Below the pieces are notes generated by a model. That model worked only from the letters and a program-made list of their open reading frames with translations. It was not told the DNA's origin and did not search any database. From Novibacillus thermophilus (GTDB taxonomy: Bacteria; Bacillota; Bacilli; Thermoactinomycetales; Novibacillaceae), in NCBI RefSeq assembly GCF_002005165.1, contig NZ_CP019699.1, positions 558,001 to 622,000 of the forward strand: a stretch of 64,000 nucleotides of DNA, in the 5' to 3' direction. The stretch's first letter is position 1; each line of letters opens with the position of its first letter. Both the position numbers and the translations under genes were made by a program. This document shows positions 18,432 to 27,981 of this stretch, in pieces.

Positions 18432-18632
18432 TTATATACCGCTGCTCAGTTGTTGTTCTGCCAGAGCGACCAATCGCTTCGTAATTTCTCCTCCGACAGA
18501 TCCGTTGGCACGGGAAGTGGTGTCAGGACCTAATTGGACGCCAAACTCTTGGGCGATTTCGAATTTCATTTGGTCCAGTGCTTGTCTCGCAGCTGGTGCC
18601 AAAAGTTGGTTTGTATTGCGGCTGTTTGCCAT
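18432..18632 (-). CDS. alpha/beta-type small acid-soluble spore protein
   Basis: Coats and protects spore DNA against UV and heat, and supplies amino acids at germination. 66 residues with both SASP signatures: the germination protease region [12 protein letters not shown] and the DNA-binding [23 protein letters not shown] 18632 ([11 protein letters not shown]) is chosen because GTGGAGGTGATG lies immediately upstream; open codons further upstream to 18680 lack such a signal. Expected expression is in the forespore. Which ssp paralogue this is cannot be decided. Confidence 0.95.
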   Translation of the reverse strand: MANSRNTNQLLAPAARQALDQMKFEIAQEFGVQLGPDTTSRANGSVGGEITKRLVALAEQQLSSGI

Positions 18633-18716
18633 TTTCATCACCTCCACTTTATATCTATAATGTGTACCAATTGATGCCAAAGATGTACGGAGCGTGTATG
18701 TAAATGTTGGAAAACC

Positions 18717-19817
18717 CTAGCGTGTTGGCGGTTTTGCCCGTTCGTACGGTTTAGGCCAGTTCACCTCGACGTCGAGTGCCTTGGCGGCGTGGAGCGGCCA
18801 GTACGGATGGCGCAACATCTCTCTGCCTAAGGCGATAAAGTCCGCCTTTTTGTCCCGCAAAATGTATTCGGCTTGTTCAGCTTCGGTGATGAGCCCAACG
18901 GCACAGGTGGCTATGCCGGCTTTCCGGCGTATCGTTTCGGAAAAAGGCACTTGATAACCGGGTCCGATGGAAATCTTTTGTTCCGGTGCATTGCCACCAG
19001 AGGACACATCTACGACGTCAACCCCCTTTTCCCTCAACATTTGGCTTAAGCGGACAGAATCTTCCAGTGTCCAGGAAGGCCGTGAGGTGTGTTCCAGCCA
19101 GTCCGTTGCCGATATGCGCACCCACAGCGGATAGTCGTCCGGCCAAACGCTGCGAACCGCTTCGACGACTTCCATCAGAAAACGCGTTCGATTCGCAAAC
19201 GATCCGCCGTACTCGTCAGTGCGGTGATTCGAGTACGGAGAGAGAAACTGGTGCAGCAAGTACCCGTGGGCGGCGTGAATTTCAACTAGCTGAAATCCGG
19301 CCTCTAGGGCGCGAATGGCTGCCTCCTTAAAGCAGCGGACGATGCGCCCGATTTCTTCTACTGTAAGCGCGCGGGGCATTCCGTAGTGGCGCGCGTACGG
19401 GATCGCGCTGGCTGATACGACTTCCCAACCTCCTTTTTCCTCACTGACATAGCCTTGCCCCTTCCACGGGGCGTGCGTACTCGCTTTTCGTCCAGCGTGG
19501 GCCAGTTGAATGCCGGGGACACTGCCGTTCTCTCTTATGAAGTGGGTAATGTTTTGTAACGGTTTTATATGTTCATCGTCCCAAATGCCTAAATCATCGG
19601 GTGAGATGCGTCCTCGCGGTTCCACGGCAGTCGCCTCTGCGATGATTAACCCGGCACCCCCGACGGCACGGCTACCGAGGTGGACGAGATGCCAGTCGTT
19701 CGCCAACCCGTTTACGGCCGAGTACTGGCACATAGGAGATACCACGATGCGATTGCGAAAGGAAATGTTCTTCAACGTCACAGGTTGAAACAACATCGGC
19801 TGTTTCTGTTTGGTCAT
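18717..19817 (-). CDS. namA: NADPH dehydrogenase NamA / Old Yellow Enzyme (YqjM-like)
   Basis: FMN-dependent ene-reductase reducing activated C=C bonds of enals, enones and nitro compounds; linked to oxidative or electrophile stress. 366 residues, TIM barrel. The YqjM-class Cys is in VSPMCQYSA, the substrate-binding His pair in EIHAAHGYLLHQFLSP, and GRKAS and ALGREMLRHP flavin-binding stretches are present. GAGGAGG upstream would serve ATG 19817 (11 nt) or TTG 19823 (5 nt); ATG is preferred. Transcribed alone, divergent from fetAB. Confidence 0.92.
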   Translation of the reverse strand: MTKQKQPMLFQPVTLKNISFRNRIVVSPMCQYSAVNGLANDWHLVHLGSRAVGGAGLIIAEATAVEPRGRISPDDLGIWDDEHIKPLQNITHFIRENGSVPGIQLAHAGRKASTHAPWKGQGYVSEEKGGWEVVSASAIPYARHYGMPRALTVEEIGRIVRCFKEAAIRALEAGFQLVEIHAAHGYLLHQFLSPYSNHRTDEYGGSFANRTRFLMEVVEAVRSVWPDDYPLWVRISATDWLEHTSRPSWTLEDSVRLSQMLREKGVDVVDVSSGGNAPEQKISIGPGYQVPFSETIRRKAGIATCAVGLITEAEQAEYILRDKKADFIALGREMLRHPYWPLHAAKALDVEVNWPKPYERAKPPTR

Positions 19818-19877
19818 GAACAAAAGATCCTCCTCTCAACGTGATTAAACTCTATTATACGGAAAACCGGAAGGAAA

Positions 19878-19907
19878 TTGCAGGAAAAGGGACCTGTCCA
19901 CTATAAT
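19878..19907 (+). promoter_or_regulatory. promoter of fetAB
   Basis: TTGCAG (19878-19883), 18-bp spacer, TATAAT (19902-19907), 45 bp before the fetA start. A sigma-A type promoter. Confidence 0.65.
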
Positions 19908-19951
19908 GGAGGGTGTCGTGTACGTACCGCGAAAAGGTAAGGAGAACCCAG

Positions 19952-20691
19952 ATGTTACGACTAAACAACATTGTCAAGCGTTATCGGGACGGAAGCAAAA
20001 CAGTCACCATTTTTCAAGATTTGACCGCCGGATTGGACGCAGGCCAGTTTACGTGTGTGATCGGTCCTTCGGGGCGGGGAAGAGTACGTTGTTGCGCGTG
20101 GTGAACAAGTTAGAGCCGATCGACGCCGGTTCCATGTCGCTGTTCGGCAAAAGGGATCGAGACTACTCTGTACAGCAATGGCGAGCACTCATCGGACTCG
20201 TGTTTCAAAAACCGGTCATGTTGGAGGGGACCGTCCTAGACAACGTGTCGGCAGGACCGAGGCTGCACCATCGCCCGTTTAAAGAGGAAGAGTGTCTCCA
20301 ATTAATGCACGAAGTCGGCTTGTCCGAAGAACTGTTACACAAAGACGCCAAAACGCTGTCGGGCGGCGAACAGCAGCGCGTATCTCTTATTCGGGCCCTT
20401 GCCCTTAAACCGAAACTGTTACTGTTGGACGAGGTGACGGCGGCGTTAGACGACCACCACAAAAGGGTGGTAGAAGCGTGCGTCAAGAAGCGGAACAGGG
20501 ATGACGGGCTGGCCGTGCTGTGGGTCACACACGATATGGAGCAGATGAGGCGCTTGGCAGAAAGGGTTTGGTTTGTCTCGAGGAAGCGACTGTTGCAGTA
20601 CGACACGCAGGAAGCCCTGTTTCACGACGATAAAACTCGAGAAGTTCAAGCCTTTCTACGCTATCAGACAAACGCAGGGGGGCGGAGGTAA
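19952..20691 (+). pseudogene. fetA: iron export ABC transporter ATP-binding protein FetA, frameshifted in Walker A
   Basis: ATPase partner of FetB (YbbL/YbbM type), involved in metal efflux and oxidative stress resistance. Translation from ATG 19952 (after GGTAAGGAG) gives MLRLNNIVKRYRDG and reads to VIGPSGRGR; the frame must shift near 20071-20074 (GGGGCGGGG) to continue as GAGKSTLLRVVNKLEP. One missing G would restore GPSGAGKST and a 246-residue protein with LSGGEQQRVSL and LLLLDEVTAALD intact. As written the product is cut at the phosphate loop. The downstream gene fetB is intact and its GTG immediately follows the stop codon. Confidence 0.85.
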
Positions 20692-21450
20692 GTGTCGACG
20701 TTTGCACTGTCGATGACGCTTATCTTTATTTTCATCACGCTGTTTCTGTCCATGTGGCAAAAGTTGCGTCTCGAAAAAGACATTGTAATCGCCACGATTC
20801 GCACCGCCGTCCAGTTGACGTTCATCGGATTCGTCCTGGAATTTGTCTTTGAGCAGAAAAATGCAGGTTTTGTCATTGGTGTTATCGCTATCATGGTCAC
20901 GGTTGCCGCATACAATGCCGCTTCTCGTGGAAAGGATTTGAAAGGCCTCGTGTGGCGTGTGTGGTTCGTCATTGCCACGACTGAGGCTGTCACGATGGGG
21001 ATCATGGTGGTCGTGGGGATTATCGAACCCCGCCCCGAAACGGTTGTCCCGATCAGCGGCATGATCGTGGGAAATGCGATGGTGGTCGCTAGTCTGCTGA
21101 TTAACCAGTTGAAGGAGAGCGTGAGAGATTCTGTCCCGGAGATCGAGGTGCTGCTCGCTTTGGGAGCTTCTCAAAAGCAGTCGATGCACCGCGTACTGAA
21201 ACGCGCCGTCAAGTCGAGCATGATCCCGACGATCGACTCCATGAAGACGGTAGGGCTCGTGCAGTTGCCGGGCATGATGACGGGGATGATTATAGCCGGA
21301 ACAAGCCCGATTGAAGCTGTCAAATATCAGATTCTGATCATGTTTGCCATTACCGGATCAGCGGCGTTGACGAGCATTTTGCTGGGGATGTTGACTTACG
21401 GCATGTGGTTGACCCGCGATTTACAAGTCAAGGACATCCTGCTGAAGTAA
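20692..21450 (+). CDS. fetB: iron export ABC transporter permease FetB (UPF0014)
   Basis: Membrane subunit of the FetAB exporter. 252 residues with about seven spans and the family signatures EKDIVIATIRTAVQLTFIGF, PISGMIVGNAMVVASL and PTIDSMKTVGLVQLPGMMTG. It starts at GTG 20692, directly after the fetA TAA, using GGCGGAGG in the fetA end as ribosome binding site, so it depends on upstream translation. If the fetA frameshift is real, coupling and pump function would both suffer. Confidence 0.92.
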   Translation: MSTFALSMTLIFIFITLFLSMWQKLRLEKDIVIATIRTAVQLTFIGFVLEFVFEQKNAGFVIGVIAIMVTVAAYNAASRGKDLKGLVWRVWFVIATTEAVTMGIMVVVGIIEPRPETVVPISGMIVGNAMVVASLLINQLKESVRDSVPEIEVLLALGASQKQSMHRVLKRAVKSSMIPTIDSMKTVGLVQLPGMMTGMIIAGTSPIEAVKYQILIMFAITGSAALTSILLGMLTYGMWLTRDLQVKDILLK

Positions 21451-21541
21451 CGCTGTAAAAGAAACGCGACACGGCTCGATCATTTCGCCGTGTACGGGTG
21501 CCGGCAGTCAATCTGAAAAAGATCAAATGCTCTTCTGTCCG

Positions 21542-22159
21542 TCAAAGCCTTTTAATCACCTGAATCGCCAGGTGTACGGCGACCCCCCAAATGATAACAG
21601 CTGACACCCTATTGATGATCTTCAACAATCTACCTTCGGAATCAAATTGCCCGATCGCTTTTCCAAGTAAAGCGAGACCGAAAAACCAGAGCCAGGAAAC
21701 CGTGATACAGGCGGTAGTAAATGCCACTTTTTCAGAACCCGTATAGCTGAGTGAACTCGTTCCAATCACGCCAATCGTATCGAGAATGGCATGGGGATTG
21801 AGCAGGGAGACTGACATAGCGAACACGATTTGTTTGTTGGTTGGCATGGCGGCTTCCGGTTCGCTTAAATTTGCGGGGTCGCTTTTCCAAATGGACCATC
21901 CCATATAGAGTAAAAATAAAATGCCAATAGAAAAGATTGCAGTTTGCAATGCCGGGACTGTTAACACAACGACAGAGACGCCTACGACTGCTAACAGAAT
22001 GAGCAGAGTATCGCAAAGCGAAGCTGTAAGGATAACGGGAACGGCCCCTCTGAATTTTGGCTGGGAAGCTCCTTGATTAAATACAAACACATTTTGTGTA
22101 CCGAGGGGAAGGATTAATCCAAAGGCTAATACAATACCGTGTAGAAAGGCGGCGATCAT
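21542..22159 (-). CDS. LysE/ArgO family amino acid exporter
   Basis: A 205-residue inner membrane transporter with six predicted spans. LILPLGTQNVFVFNQG near the N-terminus and SLLNPHAILDTIGVIG in the middle are the LysE/ArgO signatures; members export lysine or arginine. ATG 22159 (MIAAFLHGIVLAFG) follows GCAGGAGGAC; the ORF is open to 22252 but the extension is not conserved-looking and lacks a ribosome binding site. Substrate is inferred from family. Confidence 0.88.
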   Translation of the reverse strand: MIAAFLHGIVLAFGLILPLGTQNVFVFNQGASQPKFRGAVPVILTASLCDTLLILLAVVGVSVVVLTVPALQTAIFSIGILFLLYMGWSIWKSDPANLSEPEAAMPTNKQIVFAMSVSLLNPHAILDTIGVIGTSSLSYTGSEKVAFTTACITVSWLWFFGLALLGKAIGQFDSEGRLLKIINRVSAVIIWGVAVHLAIQVIKRL

Positions 22160-22354
22160 GAAAGTCCTCCTGCTGTTTAGAATGTGATAGTGAAACAGTG
22201 TCGGTCGAAACTTCGGAAAATCGTGACTGTCTAGATTTATGCACACGTACATCTTAAAGACATGAGACCGTTAAGTAAAGCATTCGCGTGACGAAAGACT
22301 TGCGAAGGGGTGACGCGCCGAAAAATTTGCGTGAAATAAAGGACCAACCTGTGT

Positions 22355-22360
22355 TATACT
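22355..22360 (+). promoter_or_regulatory. extended -10 element upstream of cimA
   Basis: TATACT preceded by TGT (TGTTATACT) about 55 bp before the cimA start. No clear -35 at 17 bp, so an extended -10 promoter is the best reading. Confidence 0.45.
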
Positions 22361-22414
22361 AGCGATAATTATCTGGAAATCTGACGGAACGCATCACGTA
22401 GGGGGTTTTGTAGG

Positions 22415-24040
22415 GTGAAACCTCAAGTTTTACTGTACGACACGACACTGAGGGATGGCACACAGGGGGAGGGCATCAGCCTTTCCGTAGATGACAAACT
22501 AAAAATCGCCAGAAAATTGGATGGCCTCGGCATCCACTACATCGAAGGCGGGTGGCCGGGCAGTAATCCGAAAGATATGGAATTTTTCCTAAAGGCGCGA
22601 GAATTGCATTTAGAGCACGCGACCATCACCGCCTTCGGTAGCACTCGGCGCGCCGGCATTGACGTTGAAGAGGACGACAACTTGCAGAAAATCTTGGACA
22701 GCGGTGTGAAAGCGGTCGCGATATTTGGAAAAACGTGGGATTTCCACGTACTTAAAGCACTAAAGACGACACTGGAAGAGAACTTAAACATGATTTTTGA
22801 GTCGATCCAGTACTTGAAACGAGCCGGTTTAGAAGTCATTTTTGATGCGGAACACTTCTTTGACGGCTACAAGCACAATCCGGAATACGCCTTGGAAGCA
22901 GTCCAAAAGGCGCAAGAAGCAGGTGCCGATTGTATCGTTCTCTGTGACACGAACGGCGGTTCCATGCCCCATGAAATTTACGACATCGTCTCGCACGTCG
23001 TATCGAAGCTATCGGTTATGGTCGGCATCCATTGTCACAACGACTGTGAGTTAGGAGTCGCCAATTCGCTGGCGGCTGTCCGGGCAGGGGCGAGGCACGT
23101 CCAAGGGACGATCAACGGGTACGGTGAAAGATGTGGCAACGCCAACTTGATCTCGGTTATCCCCAACTTGCAGATGAAACTGAACTACAGCTGCGTCGAT
23201 GAATCGCAATTGAAAAATCTCATTACAGTGTCTAAATATGTCCACGAAATCGCCAACCAAGTACCGCCGAACAACCAACCGTTCGTGGGCAGAAGTGCGT
23301 TCGCGCACAAAGGCGGCATGCACGTCAGTGCCATTTTGAAGCACCCGGAAACGTACGAACACATCCCGCCGGAATCCATCGGCAACAAGCGCAGGGTTCT
23401 CGTGTCGGAGCTGTCGGGGCAGAGCAATGTGCTGTTTAAGGCGAAAGAGTGGAATGTGAAACTGGATAAGCACGACCCGCAGTCCCGCAAAATTTTAGAC
23501 AAAATTAAAGAGCAAGAGCACAAGGGTTACCAGTACGAAGCAGCTGAAGCTTCGTTTGAGTTAATGGTGAGGGAAGGGCTCGGCGAATTAAAAGAGTTCT
23601 TCCAGTTTGACCACTTTAAGATTTTTATCGAACGCGATGAAGCGGACGTGTTGCGTACGGAAGCCGTCGTCAAACTGCGGGTGAACGGAGAAGTCGTGCA
23701 CACTGTGTCTGAAGGAAACGGCCCGGTAAACGCCTTGGACAACGCCCTGAGAAAAGCGCTGGAGCAGTACTTCCCTTTAATCAAAAAGATGTACCTTTCT
23801 GACTACAAAGTGCGTGTACTGGATGAAACCGACGCGACAGCGTCCACTGTCAGAGTGCTGATCGAATCGTCCGACGGGAAAGAAAAGTGGAGCACCATCG
23901 GCGTATCTGCCAACATCATTGAGGCCAGTTGGTATGCGCTGATTGACAGTGTGCGCTACTACTTGATGAAACACGAGGAAGAAATCGAAATCGTCCAGAG
24001 CAGTAAACCCGAACAGCGCGTCGGCGTCGTCAACCACTAG
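22415..24040 (+). CDS. cimA: (R)-citramalate synthase
   Basis: Condenses pyruvate and acetyl-CoA to citramalate, the first step of the threonine-independent route to 2-oxobutyrate and isoleucine. 541 residues: HMGL-type barrel with LRDGTQGEGISLSVDDKL and GIHCHNDCELGVANSLAAV metal/substrate motifs, then a LeuA-type allosteric domain (about 400-530). The YDTTLRDGTQGEG start and EGGWPGSNPKD place it with CimA (TIGR00977 type) rather than LeuA, which is separately encoded at 50.8 kb. GTG 22415 follows GTAGG. The product needs LeuCD and LeuB, both in this window. Confidence 0.92.
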   Translation: MKPQVLLYDTTLRDGTQGEGISLSVDDKLKIARKLDGLGIHYIEGGWPGSNPKDMEFFLKARELHLEHATITAFGSTRRAGIDVEEDDNLQKILDSGVKAVAIFGKTWDFHVLKALKTTLEENLNMIFESIQYLKRAGLEVIFDAEHFFDGYKHNPEYALEAVQKAQEAGADCIVLCDTNGGSMPHEIYDIVSHVVSKLSVMVGIHCHNDCELGVANSLAAVRAGARHVQGTINGYGERCGNANLISVIPNLQMKLNYSCVDESQLKNLITVSKYVHEIANQVPPNNQPFVGRSAFAHKGGMHVSAILKHPETYEHIPPESIGNKRRVLVSELSGQSNVLFKAKEWNVKLDKHDPQSRKILDKIKEQEHKGYQYEAAEASFELMVREGLGELKEFFQFDHFKIFIERDEADVLRTEAVVKLRVNGEVVHTVSEGNGPVNALDNALRKALEQYFPLIKKMYLSDYKVRVLDETDATASTVRVLIESSDGKEKWSTIGVSANIIEASWYALIDSVRYYLMKHEEEIEIVQSSKPEQRVGVVNH

Positions 24041-24110
24041 CGCGGAAAGGACACATCGCCTCTCGTGCAAAAGGCGGACGTGATGACACTTTCACGGCAG
24101 AGGGAAAGCC

Positions 24111-24150
24111 AAACGCGCGACGCTCATCGAGGAGTGTCGCGCGTTGTTTA
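24111..24150 (+). terminator. bidirectional terminator between cimA and EamA gene
   Basis: AACGCGCGACGCTC (24112-24125) pairs with GAGTGTCGCGCGTT (24132-24145) with one G-T pair, with AAA before and GTTTACTTTTT after. It includes the stop codon of the convergent EamA gene. Confidence 0.8.
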
Positions 24151-25044
24151 CTTTTTCGTCCGGACGAACGCGTACACACCGAACAAAATCAGTCCCCCGC
24201 CGATCCATTGACTGACAGACAGCGTTTCACCGAAAACAGCGTACGCGAGAACGGACGCGCCGATTGGTTCGCCGAGAATGCTGACGGACACGACAGAGGC
24301 CCCGACCCATTTAAGAGACCAGTTCAAAACGGTGTGGCCGAGTAACGTCGGAAAGACAGCCAAGGCGAGGAAAATCCACCAGTCTTTCGCGGCGTAGTTC
24401 GTGAAGGAAGCGCCGTTGAAGGCGTTGTAAACGAATAGTGTCACGCTGCTCGCTCCGTACACGACGTACGTGTACACCATGAGGGACACGTTTTTGCGCA
24501 CGTGCTGTCCGATCAGCCAGTAACCTGTAACCATCGCGGCGCCGAGAAGGGCGAGCAAATCGCCGAACAGCGCCATGCCGCCGATGCGGAAGTCGCCCCA
24601 GCCGATGATGACGCTCCCGGTCATGGCGACGCCGGCCCCGAGTAAGGCCTGTAAGGTCGTACGCTCTTTGAAGAAAACGTAGGTGCCGATAAAGGCAAAA
24701 AGCGGTTGCATGGCCACCAGTACGACGGAACTGGCGACGGACGTGTAAGCGAGCGATGTAAACCAAAACAGAAAGTGGAAGGCTAAAAAAACTCCTGAGA
24801 CAAGTGCGAGCAACCAGTCTTTTCGCTTCAACGACTTCAGCTCTGTTCGGCCGTGCACGAAGACCCAAGGCGTCATGAGCACGACAGTAAAAAGCAAGCG
24901 GTACAAAGCGACGATCGCTTCCGGCGCGTCCGAGAGCTTGACAAATACTGCAGAGGTTGAGATGGAGAGAACACCGAGCAGCAATGCGGCGTAAGGTTTT
25001 AACGTGGATCGAGTTGAAGCCGTTGATTCTACAGAGGTGTGCAA
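24148..25044 (-). CDS. EamA/DMT family transporter
   Basis: A 298-residue drug/metabolite transporter with two EamA repeats and about ten spans (for example YAALLLGVLSISTSAVFVKL and, in repeat 2, LFGDLLALLGAAMVTGYW). ORF openness extends to 25314, but the extra 90 codons are not hydrophobic and look non-coding; TTG 25044 (giving MHTSVESTAS) has AAAGGAAC seven bases upstream and is preferred. Substrate unknown; family members export amino acids, nucleosides or metabolites. Confidence 0.85.
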   Translation of the reverse strand: MHTSVESTASTRSTLKPYAALLLGVLSISTSAVFVKLSDAPEAIVALYRLLFTVVLMTPWVFVHGRTELKSLKRKDWLLALVSGVFLAFHFLFWFTSLAYTSVASSVVLVAMQPLFAFIGTYVFFKERTTLQALLGAGVAMTGSVIIGWGDFRIGGMALFGDLLALLGAAMVTGYWLIGQHVRKNVSLMVYTYVVYGASSVTLFVYNAFNGASFTNYAAKDWWIFLALAVFPTLLGHTVLNWSLKWVGASVVSVSILGEPIGASVLAYAVFGETLSVSQWIGGGLILFGVYAFVRTKK

Positions 25045-25299
25045 TGTCCAGTTCCTTTCTGTTTTGAAAATACAAGACGTTGTGCCGTGAATCGGGCCAT
25101 CTCCTTCCACCCGGTTGCCTGCGTTCATGACAAGCGGGAAGATGCGTGAGCGGCCGAAGGCCTCCATCCTGGAGTGGCACTCCTCAAGCAACTCCACGAC
25201 GCGGTTTAGTATTTGCAAGCAGTACGAAAGCCTGTTTTGGCTGCAACGCGGCTTGGAAGTTATAAAAGATTGACCAGTCTGGAAGACGCCTTTGGCACA

Positions 25300-25324
25300 T
25301 GTTACAATAAACACAATTGTAACA
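25300..25324. promoter_or_regulatory. perfect inverted repeat over the likely polA promoter
   Basis: TGTTACAAT (25300-25308) and ATTGTAACA (25316-25324) form a perfect 9-bp inverted repeat with a 7-nt gap, 15 bp before polA. The left arm contains TACAAT, a plausible -10. Could be a repressor operator or a 5' mRNA hairpin. Confidence 0.5.
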
Positions 25325-25338
25325 GTTGGAGGCGCCTT

Positions 25339-27981
25339 ATGGACAAGTTATATTTAATTGACGGGAGCAGTATTGCGTATCGTGCGTTTTACGCCCTCCC
25401 ACTTTTGACCCATTCGAGTGGAACACCGATTAACGCCGTATACGGTTTTTCCTTAATGTTACTCAAATTGCTCGAAGAAGAAAAGCCAACCCACTTGCTC
25501 GTCGCTTTTGATGCCAGTGCAAAGACGTTTCGCCACGCCGATTACGAGGAATACAAAAGCACGCGCATGAAAACTCCAGACGAACTGTCAGGGCAATTTC
25601 CGATTATCAAAGATTTGTTGGATGCTTTTTCCATTCCTTACTACGAAGTGGAAAATTACGAAGCAGATGACATTATCGGGACGCTTTCGCGCAAAGCGGA
25701 AGAAGCATCTCTCAAAACGCGCATCGTCACCGGGGACAAGGACCTGCTGCAGCTCGTGTCGGAACGGGTGGAAGCCTTGTTGACGCGAAAAGGGATTACA
25801 GAAATGGACGTGTACACTGTGGACGCCATCCGTGACAAGTACGGTCTGAAGCCTGAACAGATTGTCGACCTAAAAGGGTTGATGGGCGACAGCTCGGACA
25901 ACATTCCCGGCATACCCGGTGTCGGGGAGAAGACAGCGCTGAAGTTGCTTCAGCAATTCGGCTCCGTTGAAAATGTTCTCGACAATGCGGATTCCATCTC
26001 CGGGAAAAAACTGCAGGAAAGAGTGAGGGATCACGCCGACCAGGCCCGGTTGAGTAAAAAGCTGGCCACCATTTTCCGGGACATGTCTATAGACATTGCG
26101 CTCGCTGACTTAAAGTACGACGGCTATGATCGGGAAAGGCTGGCGAAGTTTTTCAAAAAGTGGGAGTTCAAGACGTTGCAAGAGCGCATTATGGGCGATG
26201 ATGTGACAGAAAGGACAAAGGCGAAGGACATTCTCGTGGACACGATCGCGCATGCCAGTGTGCTCAATGAATGGATCGATTCGGCTTCCGCTCCCGTGGC
26301 CCTCTACGTGGAAATGGAGCCGGGACCGTACGTGAACGCCGATGTCATCGGGTTTGGCCTTTCCGATGGAACCCGTCACGCGTATGTCCCGTTTAAAACT
26401 GTGAAAGAGAGCCGCACCTTTCAAAGCTGGTTGCAGGACGACGCGAGGGCAAAAGTGGGCTACGATATCAAAAAAGCGATGGTCGCACTGAAAAAATACG
26501 GTATCCAAGTCAACGGGTTCGTGTTTGACGTGATGCTCGCCTCTTACTTGCTAAATCCGACCGAGTCGGATCACGCCTTAAGTGAAATCGCCAAACAGCA
26601 GTTGCAATACCCTTTACCCCACGACGATGAAGTGTACGGGAAAGGGGCGAAACGCAAACAGCTGGAAGGACAGGAGCTGGCTGAGCACCTCGCCCGCAAA
26701 ACCGAAGCGATGCGCCTATTGCACCAGCGACTCGACGAACAGCTGGAAACGTACGGAATGAAAGACTTGTACTACCGTTTAGAGCTACCGTTAGCGAAAA
26801 TTTTGGCCGGGATGGAAGCGGACGGCGTCAAAGTGGATCGAGGCCGGTTACAGGCTTTGGGAAAAGAATTTGAGGAAAGGCTTCAGAAGTTGACAGAAGA
26901 GATATACTCACTGGCCGGCACCGAGTTCAACATCAATTCTCCGAAACAGCTTGGTCACATCTTATTTGACAAACTCAATCTCCCGGTCATGAAAAAAACG
27001 AAGACGGGGTATTCCACGAGCGCGGACGTACTGGAGAAATTGGAACCGCAACACGAGATCGTGGGCAAAATTTTACTCTTCCGCCAAATCGGCAAGCTGC
27101 AGTCCACCTACGTGGAAGGCCTGTTAAAAATGATACAGCAAGAGACAGGCAAAATTCACACCATCTTTCAACAGACCGTTGCCGCAACAGGGCGGCTCAG
27201 CAGCACGGACCCGAATCTGCAAAACATCCCGATCCGGTTGGAGGAAGGGCGGCGCATCCGGGAGGTGTTCGTGCCGTCGGAAAGCGGTTGGAAAATATTG
27301 GCCGCTGACTATTCGCAAATTGAACTGAGGGTATTGGCGCACTTTGCCCAGGACGAAACGTTGCTGGAGGCGTTCCGCGAAAACATGGACATCCACACCC
27401 GTACAGCGATGGACGTGTTCGGTGTGGACAAGGACCGTGTAACGCCGCTGATGCGGCGTCAGGCAAAGGCGGTCAATTTCGGCATCGTGTACGGAATCAG
27501 CGACTACGGCCTATCGCAAAATCTGAATATCTCACGCAAAGAGGCGGCTACCTTTATTGAGCGGTACTTCCGAAGTTTCCCGGGCGTCAAACGGTACATG
27601 GACGACATTGTCAAACAGGCGCGGGAGCACGGCTACGTGACGACGCTGTTGCACAGGCGCCGCTATTTGCCGGACATCAACAGCAAAAACTTCAATCGCC
27701 GCAGTTTTGCCGAGCGGACGGCTATGAACACCCCAATTCAAGGGACAGCAGCCGACATTATCAAACTGGCCATGGTAAAACTAGCCGAACGCCTGTCCCG
27801 AGAAGGCTTTAAGACCCGCATGCTGTTGCAAGTGCACGACGAACTCATTTTCGAAGTACCGCCCAACGAGGTGGAAGCGTTAAAAGCGGTCGTAACCGAC
27901 GTCATGGAAAACGCGGTGGAACTGTCTGTCCCCCTCAAAGTTGACGTCAGTACTGGGGACACGTGGTACGACGCGAAGTAA
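25339..27981 (+). CDS. polA: DNA polymerase I
   Basis: Fills gaps and removes Okazaki primers. 880 residues: 5' nuclease domain (1-290, YLIDGSSIAYRAFYALP, GDSSDNIPGIPGVGEKTA), a 3'-5' exonuclease-like domain (about 310-470) and the family A polymerase domain with DYSQIELRVLAH (motif A), RRQAKAVNFGIVYG (motif B) and LQVHDELIFEVP (motif C). The exonuclease-like domain lacks the usual acidic catalytic residues (VALYVEMEPG in place of a D-x-E motif), as in other Bacillales Pol I, so proofreading is unlikely. ATG 25339 follows TTGGAGG; the frame is open upstream to 25213 without family homology. Confidence 0.95.
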   Translation: MDKLYLIDGSSIAYRAFYALPLLTHSSGTPINAVYGFSLMLLKLLEEEKPTHLLVAFDASAKTFRHADYEEYKSTRMKTPDELSGQFPIIKDLLDAFSIPYYEVENYEADDIIGTLSRKAEEASLKTRIVTGDKDLLQLVSERVEALLTRKGITEMDVYTVDAIRDKYGLKPEQIVDLKGLMGDSSDNIPGIPGVGEKTALKLLQQFGSVENVLDNADSISGKKLQERVRDHADQARLSKKLATIFRDMSIDIALADLKYDGYDRERLAKFFKKWEFKTLQERIMGDDVTERTKAKDILVDTIAHASVLNEWIDSASAPVALYVEMEPGPYVNADVIGFGLSDGTRHAYVPFKTVKESRTFQSWLQDDARAKVGYDIKKAMVALKKYGIQVNGFVFDVMLASYLLNPTESDHALSEIAKQQLQYPLPHDDEVYGKGAKRKQLEGQELAEHLARKTEAMRLLHQRLDEQLETYGMKDLYYRLELPLAKILAGMEADGVKVDRGRLQALGKEFEERLQKLTEEIYSLAGTEFNINSPKQLGHILFDKLNLPVMKKTKTGYSTSADVLEKLEPQHEIVGKILLFRQIGKLQSTYVEGLLKMIQQETGKIHTIFQQTVAATGRLSSTDPNLQNIPIRLEEGRRIREVFVPSESGWKILAADYSQIELRVLAHFAQDETLLEAFRENMDIHTRTAMDVFGVDKDRVTPLMRRQAKAVNFGIVYGISDYGLSQNLNISRKEAATFIERYFRSFPGVKRYMDDIVKQAREHGYVTTLLHRRRYLPDINSKNFNRRSFAERTAMNTPIQGTAADIIKLAMVKLAERLSREGFKTRMLLQVHDELIFEVPPNEVEALKAVVTDVMENAVELSVPLKVDVSTGDTWYDAK

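Noticed and set aside
24311-25180. 289-codon open frame parallel to the EamA gene
   Set aside because: Arg/His-rich translation typical of an out-of-frame read; the overlapping frame is a clear transporter.
25044-25314. N-terminal extension of the EamA transporter ORF
   Set aside because: The additional 90 codons are not membrane-like, overlap the polA upstream region, and a ribosome binding site supports TTG 25044 instead.
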